Shown here: positions 23,992 through 36,777 of the stretch, in pieces
Layout of the letters: the number at the start of each line of letters is the position of its first letter
Numbering within the stretch: position 1 is the stretch's first letter
Assembly: GCA_963920525.1 (NCBI GenBank)
Contig: OY986436.1
Location: forward strand, 32,831,069-32,895,068
From: Dichetophora obliterata
Taxonomy: Eukaryota > Arthropoda > Insecta > Diptera > Sciomyzidae
Length of the DNA: 64,000 nt
Direction of reading: 5' to 3'
The notes under the pieces: generated by a model
Seen by the model: the letters and a program-made list of their open reading frames with translations, nothing else
What the model was told of the DNA's origin: nothing
Database searches by the model: none
Translations under genes and position numbers: made by a program

Positions 23992-25974
23992 CACAGTGGT
24001 TAAAAGTTGGAAACAAATACCAAAACTGATGATCTCTTTTTGTGATTTTTTTTTCTTTGCGTTGTTTAAGAATATTCAAACTCGCATGATTTCAAAATAT
24101 TTATCAGAAATATATATATATATAGGTTTTCTGTGTAGACGCCTTAAAATACGATTGATGTAAAAATGTTGAAACAATTTCGAAAGAGTTATTACAGACA
24201 ATTGAGAAAACGTATTGCACTCTGGTTTTTTTAAGTACAAAAAGCATTATTGAAAAAGTTTTTTGCATTCTTGAAATATTTTTTTTTATTTTTGCAATAA
24301 ATTTCTTATGCAAAGTTGATATGACAAAAAAAAACGTAAATTTATTTATTTGCAGAATAAAACATAACTATCTATGGATGTCGACGATATTTTAAATAAA
24401 GAAATGCTTTTATTGGACTTTAAGTTGAGCGATTAAAAAAACTGACAGAATTTTTTGCGTCCTTGAACAACATTTGGTAAATACGTTTAGAAGAAAATAT
24501 AGATATGTTTAGTCTCAAGGTTTATTACTATAGTCATTTTCTTTAGTATGATTTTAGGCATTTTTTGTTTAACGATCACTTCTTACGAGTTAAAGTCGTT
24601 AAATTTTTAATGTAAATAGTGAAAGCATTTACTTACTAAACACGATAAATGCTTTAAAATGTTATTATTCTTCTTTTGCAATACTATATATTTGCAGAGT
24701 ACTTAAGTATTCTATAGTGTGTTTCTCAGTCTATTAATTTGCTATGTTAATATATATTAAATATTTTTTTAAATAATTACAACTAAATTGAATTAGTAAA
24801 GCAGTAATGTGATATGTATAAAGTTAAATTAATTCACATTATCTTATAGCTTAATATGAAACATTTTAATGAATTTCGCAATAAAATGCTTTCAAAACTA
24901 TTCAAACATTCAAATTCCCTTGCCAAGAAAAGCTCTTCAAACATCTTCAATTAGCTGAAAGTGAAATATATATTCTTTGATTTTAAACAACAAAATTAGA
25001 ATACGTACACGGAGAAAATTAATTTGCTTGAATCAAGCAAATGTTTTGCTTAAAAGCAAATCAGCAAAACTTTGCTCAATCACAATGTGATTTATGAAAA
25101 AGATTGCTAAATTGCAATCACTCCTCGTTTATTTAGGAAAAAGCAAAATTTTGATTAATTTCAAATTTTTACTTAATTTCGGCAAAAATTTGCTAATTTA
25201 TTATAAATGGGAATAGCAAATGTTTACTTAATTCAAGCAAATATTTGCTTAGTTATTATATATTGGAATAGCACATTTTGATTAGTTTTTGCTAAAATTT
25301 TGCATAATTTTGAAGTGGCTTAGAATCAAGCGCAAGTTTTGCTTAACCACAATACTAATTTTGCAAACAGTTTTCTCCGTGTATGCAAGCCTTTTTTTTT
25401 TGCTACACGACCTGTGCTCACTTTATCACAATGCTAAAAAGTATGCTATTATCTTTTTTAACTGTTGATAGTATCACATTTACAACCAGTGCCAATTTGT
25501 GGCAAAAAGCATGAGGTTCACTCCTTTTTTTGGAATACAAACGAAACGACAAGCTTTTTTTTGATGAATTTTTTTTTGTTTTTATAAAAAGCAAACAAAT
25601 AATATTTTTGAATACTATAAACCTTTAACTTAAACAGTTTAGATGCTGCGCTTCATAGAACTTGGAATACGGAAAAACACGTGAAGTGGAAAATTTCGTA
25701 TGGGAGGTGGGCGTGGCAAAAAATAATTTTTTTATTATAGACATTATATTGAAGATTTCTGACAAAAAGGTTCTTGTATTGGTTTAAGACAAAAAAAAAG
25801 ACGGCGTTTTAAATATTTGTGTTGTATGGGAGGTAGGCGTGATTGAGGGCGGATTTAAAAATATTTTTGTGTGTATTCTAATAAGGCAAAATCCAAATAA
25901 TACACAAAATTTAATTGGTTTACGATGAGTGCTTCTATTTATTGAAAACTTTTTTATGGGGCTTAACCACTGTG
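23992..25974. mobile_element. Transib-like non-autonomous element
   Basis: The ends are CACAGTGGTTAA and TTAACCACTGTG, and a 5-bp duplication CGGCG flanks both (23987-23991 and 25975-25979). Transib transposons are known for CACWRTG-type ends related to the V(D)J recombination heptamer CACAGTG and for GC-rich 5-bp target duplications, so the match is specific. No transposase frame is visible. A 374-bp MITE is nested inside. Confidence 0.7.
25008..25381. mobile_element. MITE, 374 bp, TA-flanked
   Basis: The 11-bp ends CACGGAGAAAA and TTTTCTCCGTG are perfect inverses, flanked by TA on both sides. The interior is rich in repeated AGCAAA/TTTGCT motifs (for example ATCAAGCAAATGTTTTGCTT). It lies inside the Transib-like element. 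Confidence 0.85.
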
Positions 25975-26699
25975 CGGCGCACGTGTCTGTTTGCTTCTTG
26001 TGCGTAAACACGTGAAATAGAGGTTTAATTTAAATTATGCGCATGTGATTTGGTAACTTAAGGTTACAGAAAAATAAAAAAATACTTTACAAATTTAATA
26101 ATAATTGCTGATTGCAGAAAATGAATGACACTTACGATACTATCGAAACTGCGTATTATTTTTAAGCCTTAACAACGTTACCTCATGCGCAGCTTTCACT
26201 GTGTAAGATAAAAACAAAAAGCAACACAAGAATAACACATCTGTTATTCAGCATTTAGATATGCGTAGGAAAAAATAGCACAAAACAAATACAAAAAACT
26301 CGCTCACTATTTACTGCTGCGCTCTACTGCGCTCTCTTTCATATCCGTGGCAGATGAGCCGAGTGATTCGGCTACTTGTGTCGATTATGAGTATTTCGGC
26401 AAGTAGGATAAGTATCAGCAAGACGACAACAACCATAAGTATTTATGAACCGAAAAAACCCGATCTTTCCCGATCCGACTCATGACTTAGGATACTCATA
26501 TTTATTTGAGCCGCCGCATTCTAGCTTCCGAGAAGAGAATATGAGTCGAGTTGCGTGCGCTTAGGATGAGTAGGTTTTTGTACTTATTTTTTTCGGATAT
26601 ACTTAGAGTCGCAAAAAAGCTATCCGTTGCAGATCTCTGATACACAAGCATTTTCAAAAACGCAAGAATAAGCTCAGTTCTATTTACAGAACTTTTGTT

Positions 26700-26940
26700 C
26701 TGATAACAAGCTCACTGCCGGTTGTTGTATAACAAATCAAAACCGGTTTTGTACTTATCTGAAGTTGTTTTGATGTTGTGGCACCTCTTTGCAAGCATTT
26801 TATTTTATGTTCTAGGAGAGAATGAAAAACTATTTGGGTTGTTGTACAACAAATCAAAGGTGTTTCTGTACTTGTTTGAAGTTCTTTTGATCTTGTGTTC
26901 ACAATTGTTATACAACAACCGGCAATTCTTGTGTTCACGA
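26700..26940. repeat. Degenerate short repeats in the right arm of the foldback
   Basis: GTTGTTGTATAACAAATCAAA...TGTACTTATCTGAAGTT and GTTGTTGTACAACAAATCAAA...TGTACTTGTTTGAAGTT are about 120 bp apart. CCGGTTGTTGTATAACAA near 26716 is inverted as TTGTTATACAACAACCGG near 26908. Confidence 0.7.
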
Positions 26941-27030
26941 GATCAAATAAAATATGAAAATAAAGCTCTTTTTCAAGCTTCAAGAAATTGCTGCAGGTTT
27001 TTGGTGCCATGATGAACATCTATATGATAA

Positions 27031-27430
27031 GTTATCAGTGCTTATACATTATCCGTACCTTGCAGACTGGGATATTCAGTAGAATGGCAAATCCGACGAA
27101 TGACAGCTTCTTCTTGACGGATTAACTTTCTGTTTCTCCCCTTCTTGATCGGATTGCGAAAAAAGCCCAGAGTGTAAACCAAAATAGTTTATTTTTGAAA
27201 GCATCACTATACAATTAAAACCTTAAAATTATAATTAACTTTTATCAGGCCTTATCAAGCCCTTACGCATAAACAAACTTTGCATAAAGTGTGTTTATTG
27301 TGATTTCGGAAAAAAAGGTAATCTTGGAAAAATATTTTGAAAAATTATGCGAAATGGCGTGCAGCAGAAGAATTGAAAGAACAAGCTAAAAATTTTTTTA
27401 ACTGTATTCATTCACCGCTTTTACAGACTA
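27031..27430. other. Intergenic spacer
   Basis: No gene is recognised. The beginning of the LINE that follows is unclear. Confidence 0.45.
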
Positions 27431-27439
27431 ATTAAGGAC

Positions 27440-29940
27440 AATAATTTTAAGATATAATTCCACCTCCGGAACTACATCTAATGCTAGGAGTAGTGAATTT
27501 ATCAAAACTAAAATTTGTCTTTCATGTGTTTATAATCCCAATCGAATTGTAGTCTGGATCTTTTGCTTACGAAAATCTCTAACAGCGTAATAGACTACGA
27601 ACATTTTGTTTTGTGCGGCGATTTTAACATTAATCTCTTATCAAATGATATCCTCGATACGAATTTCCTCGATAGTTTATCCGAAGTTGGGCTTAATTAG
27701 TAAACACTACAATGCCAAATCGGTTTGCAAATAATGCATGTCCCAGTTTATTAGATATTTTCGCTAACTGACACATCCATTGTTCTGCTTTTTGACCAAA
27801 TTTTATTTTTATTAGATCATGACCTCATTTTCTGCACTTTTAACATAAATTTAAGACCAGCGCTATCAGAGGCTGTAATACAATATCATAACTATAAAGC
27901 AATTGATTACTCTTTCTTGTTTAGTGACGTTTTTCAAATAAATTGGTCTGACTGTTGGTTTCTCAACTCAGTTGATGAAAAACTTAGTTCTTTAATTAAT
28001 AATATTAACAACTTATTTAATGCTCATGTTCCTGTGCGAAACCTTCGTGTGCTCAATAACACTTGTCGCTGGTTTACGTATTCTGTAAAAGTTGGCATTA
28101 AAAAGACGCAATAGAGCTTATAGCAAATGAAAGCGTAACCCCACTGCTCTAAACTGGGAGCTACATAAAAAACTGAGAAATGATGCTACGAGTGCTGTTC
28201 GGCTATCAAAACAGAAGTATTTTATGTCCAAGATAAATCCATCACTACCCCCGAAGCACCTATGGTCCAATCTTAGGAGCTAAGGTGTATACAAAATAGA
28301 ATCTGAAGCATGCCGCATTGACCCTAATCTACTAAATGACTTTTTCGTTGCTAGTTCTATAAATGATTCTTCACCCATGTCTGAATATGACGAAATGTCT
28401 ATTCGAAATATACCAAATTAATTTCAATTTGATGCAGTAAGTGAATTTGACGTTGCTCGTTGCTTTAAAAAGATTAAATCAAATGCTACTGGTGAAGATG
28501 GTATTTCTATAAAATTTCTTAAATGCTTACTGCCGTATATACTCAGTTCAGTTACGCATATAATAAATCACAGCTTCACAACTTCACGATATCCTGAGAT
28601 TTGGAAAGTTGCAACCATTATTCCTATAGCAAAAAAATGTAATGCTTCTGAATTAGCTGATTTTCGACCAATAAGCATACTATCCTCGATATCTAAGAAC
28701 TGTGAGTCTCTAAGGGCTGAACAAATTTTCCAGCACATAAGCACATTTGGGCATATGTCACATTTTCAGTCGAAGTTTCGTCAAGGGCACAGCTGTTCAA
28801 CTGCTATGGTAAATGTTCTGGGTGACATAAGAGTGCCATATGATATGGGTCAATTAAGCTTGCTATGTCTTTAAGATTTCTCTAAGGCATTTGATACTGT
28901 GAACCATATAATTTTGCTAGGTAAGCTTAAAAAAACTTTGGATTTTTGGATAAAGCATCTCGTTTCTTGGAAAGCTATTTGGGTCGTAGATCTCAAAGAG
29001 TCAAAGTGGGGAATAATTTTACGTTATTTAAAAGAAACTCAAGTGTAGTTTCGCAAGGGTCAGTTCTTGGCCCACTTTTGTTTACTATGTTTATTAATGA
29101 TATTTTCAGTAAATGCAGTCATGTTACCATGCATGCCTATGCTGATGACCTACAATTGTACATGTCAAGGCCCATCGGACTTGTTGATGAGCTAAGTACA
29201 AAAGTAAACGAAGATCTAAATAAAGTAGCTGAATTGGCCAGAGCAAACATGCTTCAGTTAAACCCTCTTAAATATTTTGTCCTGCCGATTTCTAAGACAC
29301 TTTATAGTAATAATAATGTTCCTTCAATTTTTCTCAATAGCATTAAATTAAAATTTGTTAGTAAGGTCATTAACCTTGGATACAGGATCAACACGTCCCT
29401 GTCTTGCGAAGATCACATCACATCATGCGTAAGCAAAATCTTACGAAACCTTCGAATGACTGCAGCATTTGTGCAGGTCGAAACTAAGAAGAAACTCGTC
29501 TTGCAGCTGATATTGCCAACTTTAACTTATTCGGAAGTTGTTTTTAGCAAACTCGACTCGAGATCTTTGCACAAACTTCTAGTCGCTTTAACAATGCAAC
29601 GTGATATATCTACGGTCTCAAGAAGTTTGATCATATATCATCCTTTTCTAATAAAATATTAGGTCGGAGTTTACCCAACTGCCTCAATGCTAGAAATTGC
29701 ATTTTTTTGCATAGAATCATGCACTCGCGTTGTCCTAGTTATCTATTTGAAAGGCTACAATTATGTCGATCGAGCAGAACCATAAACCTCGTTATTCCGA
29801 CGTACAATTTTAAAAACTCCAGTAGATTGTTTTTCGTTAGCGCGATAAGACTTTGGAATGTAAAATATAAAGTACTTTCAAATATAAAGTACTTTAAGCA
29901 TTTTATTTTCAAATACTTTTCTTAATTCTTTCTTATACGC
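27440..29940 (+). pseudogene. Jockey/CR1-like LINE, degenerate
   Basis: Endonuclease relics come first (FVLCGDFNINLL near 27610). The reverse transcriptase follows, in several frames. IKSNATGEDGISIKFL is near 28470 and ELADFRPISILSS near 28650. DFSKAFDTVNH is near 28880, after a stop. The largest open piece, 28946-29662, has SQGSVLGPLLFTMFINDI and the catalytic YADD (AYADDLQLY). A C-terminal segment is at 29707-29925. The 5' end is missing, and stops and frameshifts abolish activity. It is clearly a non-LTR retrotransposon; the clade is less certain. Confidence 0.88.
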
Positions 29941-29974
29941 TATTCTGAATTTCTGTTCTCTTTAAAACATTATA

Positions 29975-30909
29975 CAGGGTTGTCCATATTCGAAGCGCGG
30001 GTTGTCCATCTGGCAACACTGTAACTTTCCGCAGTGATGCCAAATCGACTAATGACATACCGCGTTTGAAGCGTCATTCCAAGCAAATGTTTACAATGGA
30101 ACAGTACACGCCACGCGAACGCTCTAAAATTGTTGAAATTTACATTCAACAAAACAAGTCAATAGTGAAAACTCAACGTGCTTTCAAAAAATGAGCGATG
30201 AAGCTCATTTTCAGTTGAACGGAACGGTAAACAAACAAAATTGCCGTATTTATGCCACTGAAAATCCACAAGAGATTCAAGAGGTACCTCTTCACGATGC
30301 AAAAGTCACTGTTTGGTGCGGCGTTTGTGCTAAAATGCTCATTGGGCCGTTCTTTTTCGAAGATGATAATGGCCACAGAGTTACTGTCAATCAGGAGCGT
30401 TATCGCGATATGATAAACAATTTTTTCATGCCAATCGTTCGTCGAAAGCGTATCAGGCACTACTGGTTTCAACAAGACGGCGCGCCACCACACACAAGCC
30501 GCACTACAATCGATTTTTTGAAGCAATTTGTTCCCTGGCCGTTTGATTTCAAAAAATTGTGATTTCGATTGGCCGCCAAGATCACCAGATTTAACGCCTC
30601 CAGACTTCTTTTTGTGCGGTTATTTGAAATCAAAGGTTTACGTCAACAAGCGAAAGACCCTAGAAGAGCTGAAAACCAACATCCGTCAAGAAATAACCGC
30701 CATTCCCATCGAAATGTTGAAGAAAACCATGGAAAATGCTGCAAAACGGGCACAATTTACGACCATTTACGAGATATCATATTCAAGAAATAATGTAAGC
30801 AAATCTACTTGAACCCAATTAAATGATATTCATGACGAACAGACAAAAAATTGTGGTTTCTTTGATTTATTTAAAAATAAAATGGGTGCTTCGAATATGG
30901 ACAACCCTG
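29975..30909 (+). mobile_element. Mariner-type element, internally deleted and frameshifted
   Basis: The ends CAGGGTTGTCCATATTCGAA and the inverse ...TTCGAATATGGACAACCCTG are near-perfect, with TA on both sides. The N terminus (MEQYTPRERSKIVEI) runs about 32 codons into a stop. The frame then resumes in the catalytic domain (MSDEAHFQLNG, VTVWCGV, HYWFQQDGAPPHTS), so the helix-turn-helix region is deleted. A frameshift near 30545-30560 separates this from WPPRSPDLTPPDFFLCG. It is inactive, but its ends are intact and could be mobilised in trans. Confidence 0.9.
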
Positions 30910-31399
30910 TACAGTGATGTGCAAAGAAATATTGACACCTGTATTTTTATATTCGAAGATGCATGAATTATATACAAGGTGCCCCTGCTATAGCATTAAT
31001 TCCCTCGGGTAGTGATTTTTCTTGATAAGGCGAGTAAGGAAATGCAAGGATAAGGGTGACCCCCTTCCCCCTTTGGGAGCTAGAGAGGAAAAACCAAAAA
31101 ATAGTTGTCATTACATTTTACGCCATTTTTAATGTATCTCTTAGCCGATCTCCAAAGTCAATAGCATCTTGAAAAAGAGACTAGAAAATTGCAGAAATCT
31201 GCGAAACAGAAAAAAATTTTAATACGTCTTACTTTAAACTAAAATGGATTAATGTGTCTTCCTAGTGATAGTCGTCATGCTGAAATACTTGTTTTTTGTT
31301 TTAAGCATTAGTTTAATTTAGCACAGGACATTTTTTTCCATTGCAGTTTAATGGGGCAATTAAGTAATAAGGTAGTTAAGTAATTATGTAATTTAGTAA
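30910..31399. other. Intergenic spacer
   Basis: No gene or element ends are recognised. Confidence 0.45.
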
Positions 31400-31660
31400 C
31401 TAAAAAGTAAATTTCATATATTTTCCTTTCTCTGCTTCAACCATTACTTCATTATCTTTAGCCAATACTTTCCATTTTTACTAAAACAAAAAAGATTACG
31501 AAACTAATTACGATTTACTAAACATTTACAAAAAAGAAAAACTACATTTGTGAAACAGTGCAGACGATTCAATCATCATGGTTAATGAATTTATGTATAA
31601 ATTGCTTAAATTAATAAAACTAAAATGTTTCTCTTATTCAATATCATAAAATAATAGGTT
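31400..31660 (+). repeat. Dispersed repeat, copy 1, left part
   Basis: AGAAAAACTACATTTGT, CAGACGATT and ATATCATAAAATAATA align with about 40130-40370. In that second copy the sequence continues directly into TTTTGGTCACGG. Here about 1 kb of LINE separates the two parts (the right part begins near 32716). Confidence 0.65.
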
Positions 31661-32715
31661 TTTTTTTTAGAAACTTTAAATTATATACGAAAACAGTTAT
31701 TAAGTAATTTCTTAAATGAAAATTTCAAAAAGAAAAGTCTAAATTATTTTCAATAGATATTTCATTATACAAATACAAAGCACGAGAAATTGGCTCATTA
31801 AGTGCATAAAGAGTTCTATGGATTTCTGAATGAAATAAAGAGTAATGGCTTAATGTCCTTGCAGGAATATTAAAAGAGACAAATTGTAATAACTGGGCAC
31901 AGTCAATATGACCTGATATAAGATCATGGATAAATATTAATGATTGAAGAAGCTTTCTTCTTGTTTTAAGTGTTTTCAAACCCAATAGCATAATTCGTGC
32001 GTCATAAGAAGGCAAAGGCTCAACAAAATTTAATGAACGAATAGCAAACCGAGTAAACGATTTTTGAATTTTTCCAATCGCGAGCAGTGAATTAAATAGA
32101 ACGGACTCCAAATAAAGGAAGCATATTCTAACCTTGACCTCACAAAAGAATTATATAAACAAATTAGTGTAAAAGGATCAGAAAACTCTGTACTATTCCT
32201 AGGCACAAAAGCAAGTAATGAATATGATTTTGGAACCAGATAATTTATATGCTCAACAAAAGTGAACTTGAAATCAAATACCACACCTAGATCTTCAATG
32301 GAATTAACATTCAGTAAGGGAGTACCAGAGAGATAATACGAAGAAATGGACGTAATAATGGATTTTGAGTACGTCATAGAAAGACATTTATTAAAATTTA
32401 ATGGTAAAAAATTCATTAAAGTCCAAGAAAGCAAATTATTAAGATCCTTCTGTAACAGAACAACATCATTCAAATAAGAGATTTTACTAAATAACTTTAA
32501 ATAGTTAGCATAAAGTAAAAATTTTTCTGAATGAAAACATTTACTGACATCATTAATAAATAAAGTAAAGAGCAAAGGGCCAAGAATGCTACCCTGCGGT
32601 ACTCTAGAAGAGGCAATAAATTGATACGATTTAACTCCATTTCATTCAACAAAACATACTCTATTTTCCAGATAAGACTGGATCCACTTCAAGAAAACAG
32701 AATGAAAGCTTTTTT
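31661..32715 (-). pseudogene. Jockey-like LINE, 5'-truncated
   Basis: Minus-strand reverse transcriptase C-terminal region: LFTLFINDVSKCF, then YANYLKLF where YADD is expected, so the catalytic Asp pair is lost. IEDLGVVFDFKFTF and NSFVRSRLEYASFIWSP follow, then a frameshift near 32100 and IGKIQKSFTRFAIRSL to LDFSF. A T run at 31661-31672 is the poly(A) tail on the other strand. It is related to, but clearly diverged from, the LINE at 40.6-43.4 kb. It inserted into the repeat flanking it on both sides. Confidence 0.85.
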
Positions 32716-33879
32716 AAAAAGCTTTTTATTTTTTGGTCACTGTTGAATTTTCTGTGGAAATGCCCATAAACATAACAGCCAGTGTATAAATATAGAAAGT
32801 TTTGTTTAAAATACGAAAAAGTTTAGTATTTTTGGAGTGTTTTGTCCTTAAGCTCGCAACTGGTGTTAATTTTTTATAGGAAATATTTGGATTATTATTA
32901 TTTAACCTCTTAACATCAACTTTCTCAAAGACAATAACACGTTTACCCCAATACGGGACAAGTAAGAGACCAAAAACTGATGCGTTGAATTGCACTGTTG
33001 ATCTATATTAAATGTGTAAAAAAAAAATTTCCGCTCCTAACTTTTCAAAGCCCCGCTAGGGTTTTGCTCTTAAGGGGTAGAATTTTCATCTCTTTATAGT
33101 GGTGTATAAGACTTTTTAAAAAATTTGTTTTACTGTGTTATTATTACCATAAAATGGACTGAAATAATGCATTAATTTATTTTGAAAAAATGTCCTACAT
33201 CAAGGCAAACATGAATAAAAAATTCTATGAAAAAAAATTTAATATATTGACCTATTGTTTTTGTCTTTTTTTTTTTCTTAAATTTGAAATGCATTAGAAT
33301 ATTTTAAATATGTTTCATCTAAAATTACTCTCTGAAAACCGGATTTTCGAACAAAACTGGGCCATTTTGGACAATTCCTGGACTTTCAAGGGTTCTAATT
33401 ACTTAATTTGACACCCTCGAGTTTTTCAGGGGGGGGGGAGAGGGAAGGGGAGGGGCATGGATGACTCCATACAAAGTAGCATTTGACTTGGTCTAAAGCC
33501 CATCTCAAGTATCTATTTATCCCCAATTTTGTGTTCGCAATTTTCAAAATTAAACCAAACAAATAAAGCAAAACATGTACAAACAGTAATAACACACGCA
33601 ACACTTGACCTTGATAAGATAATTTGCAAACCCACTTTTTACTACAACAAACGCATGCTCTGTTTTTGCAAGTGATAAGCCTCAACTGTTTAAATAAAGA
33701 CGTTTTATGACGGTGAAGTTTGTTATAAAAACTTATGAACTTTTATCTGTTTCTTACGTAAAACTAGTAAAAAAACTTGTAAAAAACAAGTCAAATACTC
33801 AAAATTTGTTAATATCCGAAAAAGAATTAGACTATTTTTTAGCACCTTGTTTTTCTGCGATATCTATATCTTTTATAGT
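32716..33879. other. Repeat remainder and spacer
   Basis: TTTTGGTCACTGTTGAAT and TCTGTGGAAATGCCCATA at 32731-32770 continue the interrupted repeat. A G run of 10 lies near 33430. No gene is seen in the rest. Confidence 0.45.
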
Positions 33880-34260
33880 AAAGCTTATATTTTTATAAGC
33901 TTTTATTTAACTTGCTTCGTTTGTATGTATGTATGTCTTCAAAACTTGCAAGCCATTTTTCTACAACTTATTGGTATCCGATTAAGCTGAAATTTAGCAT
34001 ACATATGTAAGTCTGGTGAGAATGCAATATTATGATAAAACCACATTATGATTTTTGCCACACCCCTTTTTACCGAACACAAATCAATAAAAATGCTATA
34101 TCTCTAAAACTACTGGGCCGATTCAGCTGAAATTTTGGCAGTAAATTGCTATCGCGTAGAGAATAATTAAAGAACATTTTTGCCACTCCCCCTTTTACCG
34201 CCCAAAAGTCAATAAAAATGCTATATCTCCATAACTTTTGAAAATAAAAGAAGTTAATAA
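33880..34260. repeat. DINE-like repeat
   Basis: This has the pattern GCCACACCCCTTTTTACCG, CACAAATCAATAAAAATGCT, then ACTACTGGGCCGATTCAGCT and a second CACTCCCCCTTTTACCGCC unit. It is shared with 12.1, 51-52, 53.1 and 55.1-55.4 kb. Confidence 0.65.
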
Positions 34261-34266
34261 TAAACC

Positions 34267-34922
34267 TTTAAGACTAAAAAGTGAAAAATAAATAAAAAGT
34301 AAAAAAAAATTGTTTAAAATAAGCTTTTATTTAAAAAAGACGTGAACTAAAAAGAAAAAATAAATTTAAGTGACATTTGCCGTATATGTATATAGTAGGT
34401 ATATTCTAGGTGCAGAAGAACCAATCTCCTGGTTATTCATCATCATAATATAAGCGTACGTAAATTGGTAAGATCTAAGGACTTATATAAATTTAGAATT
34501 TTTCAAATACATTTATATTTAAAAGCTTGAGGAACCGATGTCCGCCATCCGTTATACAGATTAACTTCACATTATCAGTGGCATTGAATATTTTAGTAAG
34601 CTTACCTGTATATAAACTGCGATCCATTACACAGGTTTACTACATAATATCAGTGCCTTAAGCTTTTAAATATAAATGTATTTGAAAAATTCTAAATCTA
34701 TACAAGTCCTTAGAACTTACAATTTACGAACGCTTATATTTATTATGATGATGAGTAACCAAGAGAGGAGTTCTTCTGTACCTAGAATATACCTACTATA
34801 TACATATATGATAAATGTCACTTAAATTTATTTTTTTCTTTTTAGTTCACATCTTTTTTAAATAAAAGCTTATTTTTTTAAAAAAAATGTTTTACTTTTT
34901 ATTTATTTAAGTAAAAAGTCTA
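34267..34922. repeat. Inverted repeat, about 655 bp
   Basis: The arms are nearly complementary. Left TTAAGTGACATTTGCCG and GGTATATTCTAGGTGCAGAA pair with right TTCTGTACCTAGAATATACC and ATGATAAATGTCACTTAA. The central loop has a short direct duplication (ATCCGTTATACAG and ATCCATTACACAG). No coding sequence. Confidence 0.8.
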
Positions 34923-36084
34923 TTTTGTACCTTAAAAATAAGATCAGAAACGGCAAGATATGTAAAATAGAAGACCGTTGACAACTGAAGAATGATATTT
35001 ATATTAGTGGTAGCTTGCAATAACAAAATTGTAAGGGATTAAACATACGCAGCACAAAAACGTAGTGTATACAGTACACAAGAACAATATATAAGATGTA
35101 GCATATAACATATATAATACGCAGGAATATTATATATTATTCTTGTGCAGTACGTATAAAGCGTATTATGTGACCATGGTTTAATTTTGTTTTTGACAAG
35201 CAGCGTTTTAATTAAATTTAACAATTTAAAAAATAAAAACTAACCATTTAGAGATCTAAAATTTATGTAAAGTTTGATATAATTTGAGATGGCAATTTCT
35301 TTTTTATACAAATACGAAATTTACTCGGTTTTTATTCAGGGTGGGTTCGTGGAAGCGCTTAGCGTAAACTTATAGCTATGCACTTTCAGTATATATACGT
35401 CGTTCATTGAATACCATTATTATTTTCCGAGTTACATCTGAAACGTCCAGCTGCTTTATATATAAAAATGCTTTGATTTTTAAAACAACGGTAGCTTGCT
35501 ATTTTTTTTAGAAAAAGACTTAAAACACAAACTAGTAAAGAGTTATCTTTGATTTGACCTTAGCTAGGCGTGGTTTTCATCAATTTTTTTATCAAATTGG
35601 AATGCAAAATACGTTTAAGATATCAAAAATTGTGTGTTAAATAGCAAAATAAAATAATAGTATATGTAAATGCACACATTTTTGTGAAATATAAGTTATG
35701 CTACTTTGATGACGTCACTTTGTACAAGAATAAGGCGGAGTTTAGTTTGGGAGCTTATCGACAAAAATTTGTCTTTATCAATTTTGGCATGTTATCATTA
35801 AACTTCATTTTTAAGTCAAAAAACTCTTTTTGACGCTTTACAAGAATTTGCCGTTGAGACTTGTCCATAGGTGATATAAAAGAAATCATCCTATAAAGAT
35901 GAACAAGAGATATATCTGTGTATATATATATTCAATTATATTCATCTAAAAAGAACATTATATGTTTTGAAAACAGCCAAAGTAACAGTGTCTTTTTAAT
36001 AAAAAAAAATGTATAATCATTGTTAGACTATTATTACTTTAAGCTATAAAGATTTTTTGCTGCTAAAATAATGATACTAAAATG
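34923..36084. other. Intergenic spacer
   Basis: Nothing was recognised. The sequence is AT-rich. Confidence 0.5.
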
Positions 36085-36086
36085 TA

Positions 36087-36633
36087 AAGGGTGACCCAAT
36101 AAGAGCTTCCTACTTTGTTTTCTAAATTAAATACATAACTATCAATGTATTGATGCAAATATTTATTTGTTTAAAAATTATTTTTTAAAAAATGTCGCCC
36201 AAGACTAGCTCTTAAATGGTCCATGCTGTGGGGTTTGCAAATTTCGACAGTATTCGAGATCGGCGACGAATCGATTTTTAACGGTTTTCACGAACACTCT
36301 CTGCTACTGCAGCAATATTCTCAAAATTACGGGCTCTATGCACTCTGGTTGAGTGATGAACGTCCAATAGTGTAAAATTGGTTCGAAATTTGGTGATGGT
36401 TTGGACGCTCATAACGACTTAAATTATTTTGAAGAACTCTATAACATTCTCTTACTGATGACTGATTTTAGTAGTAAGTTGCCACAATTAATAAACGTTG
36501 TTAAGGAGTAAGTATATTCACAATTGATTCGTACTGAATACTGAACACAAACGTCATATGGACAAGCCATTTGACACATAACAGCTGTCAGATCCACCCA
36601 TTTAAAAAAGGGAACTAGTATTTTATCACCCTT
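36087..36633 (-). mobile_element. Mariner-derived MITE
   Basis: The ends AAGGGTGA and TCACCCTT are flanked by TA (36085-36086 and 36634-36635). On the minus strand around 36190-36360, a decayed transposase N-terminal region can be read (RARNFENIAAVAESV, then a frame-shifted DNA-binding part). It is non-autonomous. Confidence 0.65.
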
Positions 36634-36777
36634 TATTTTCATACTTCATTTTTAATATAATCCATTACTCTAGGAATCTTGTCATGAAAATTGTTATAGT
36701 ACTTTGATGCTTTAATTAATACCAGAAATTGGTTCCATACAGGCATTTCCAAACTGGCGTTACGTACGGTTTTTACG

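Larger units (their letters stand above)
23391..27030. mobile_element. Foldback-like composite element with about 75-bp arms
   Basis: The segment from TATCATATAGATGTTCATCA to GAGCTTTATTTTCA (about 23395-23468) returns as a perfect or near-perfect inverse at about 26955-27029. Inside both arms, divergent GAGTATCCGA/CGGATACTC-rich blocks occur. The core contains a Transib-like element. No full-length protein is encoded. The ORFs in the arms start alike (MFIMAPKTCSN...) only because the arms are duplicated. Confidence 0.7.
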
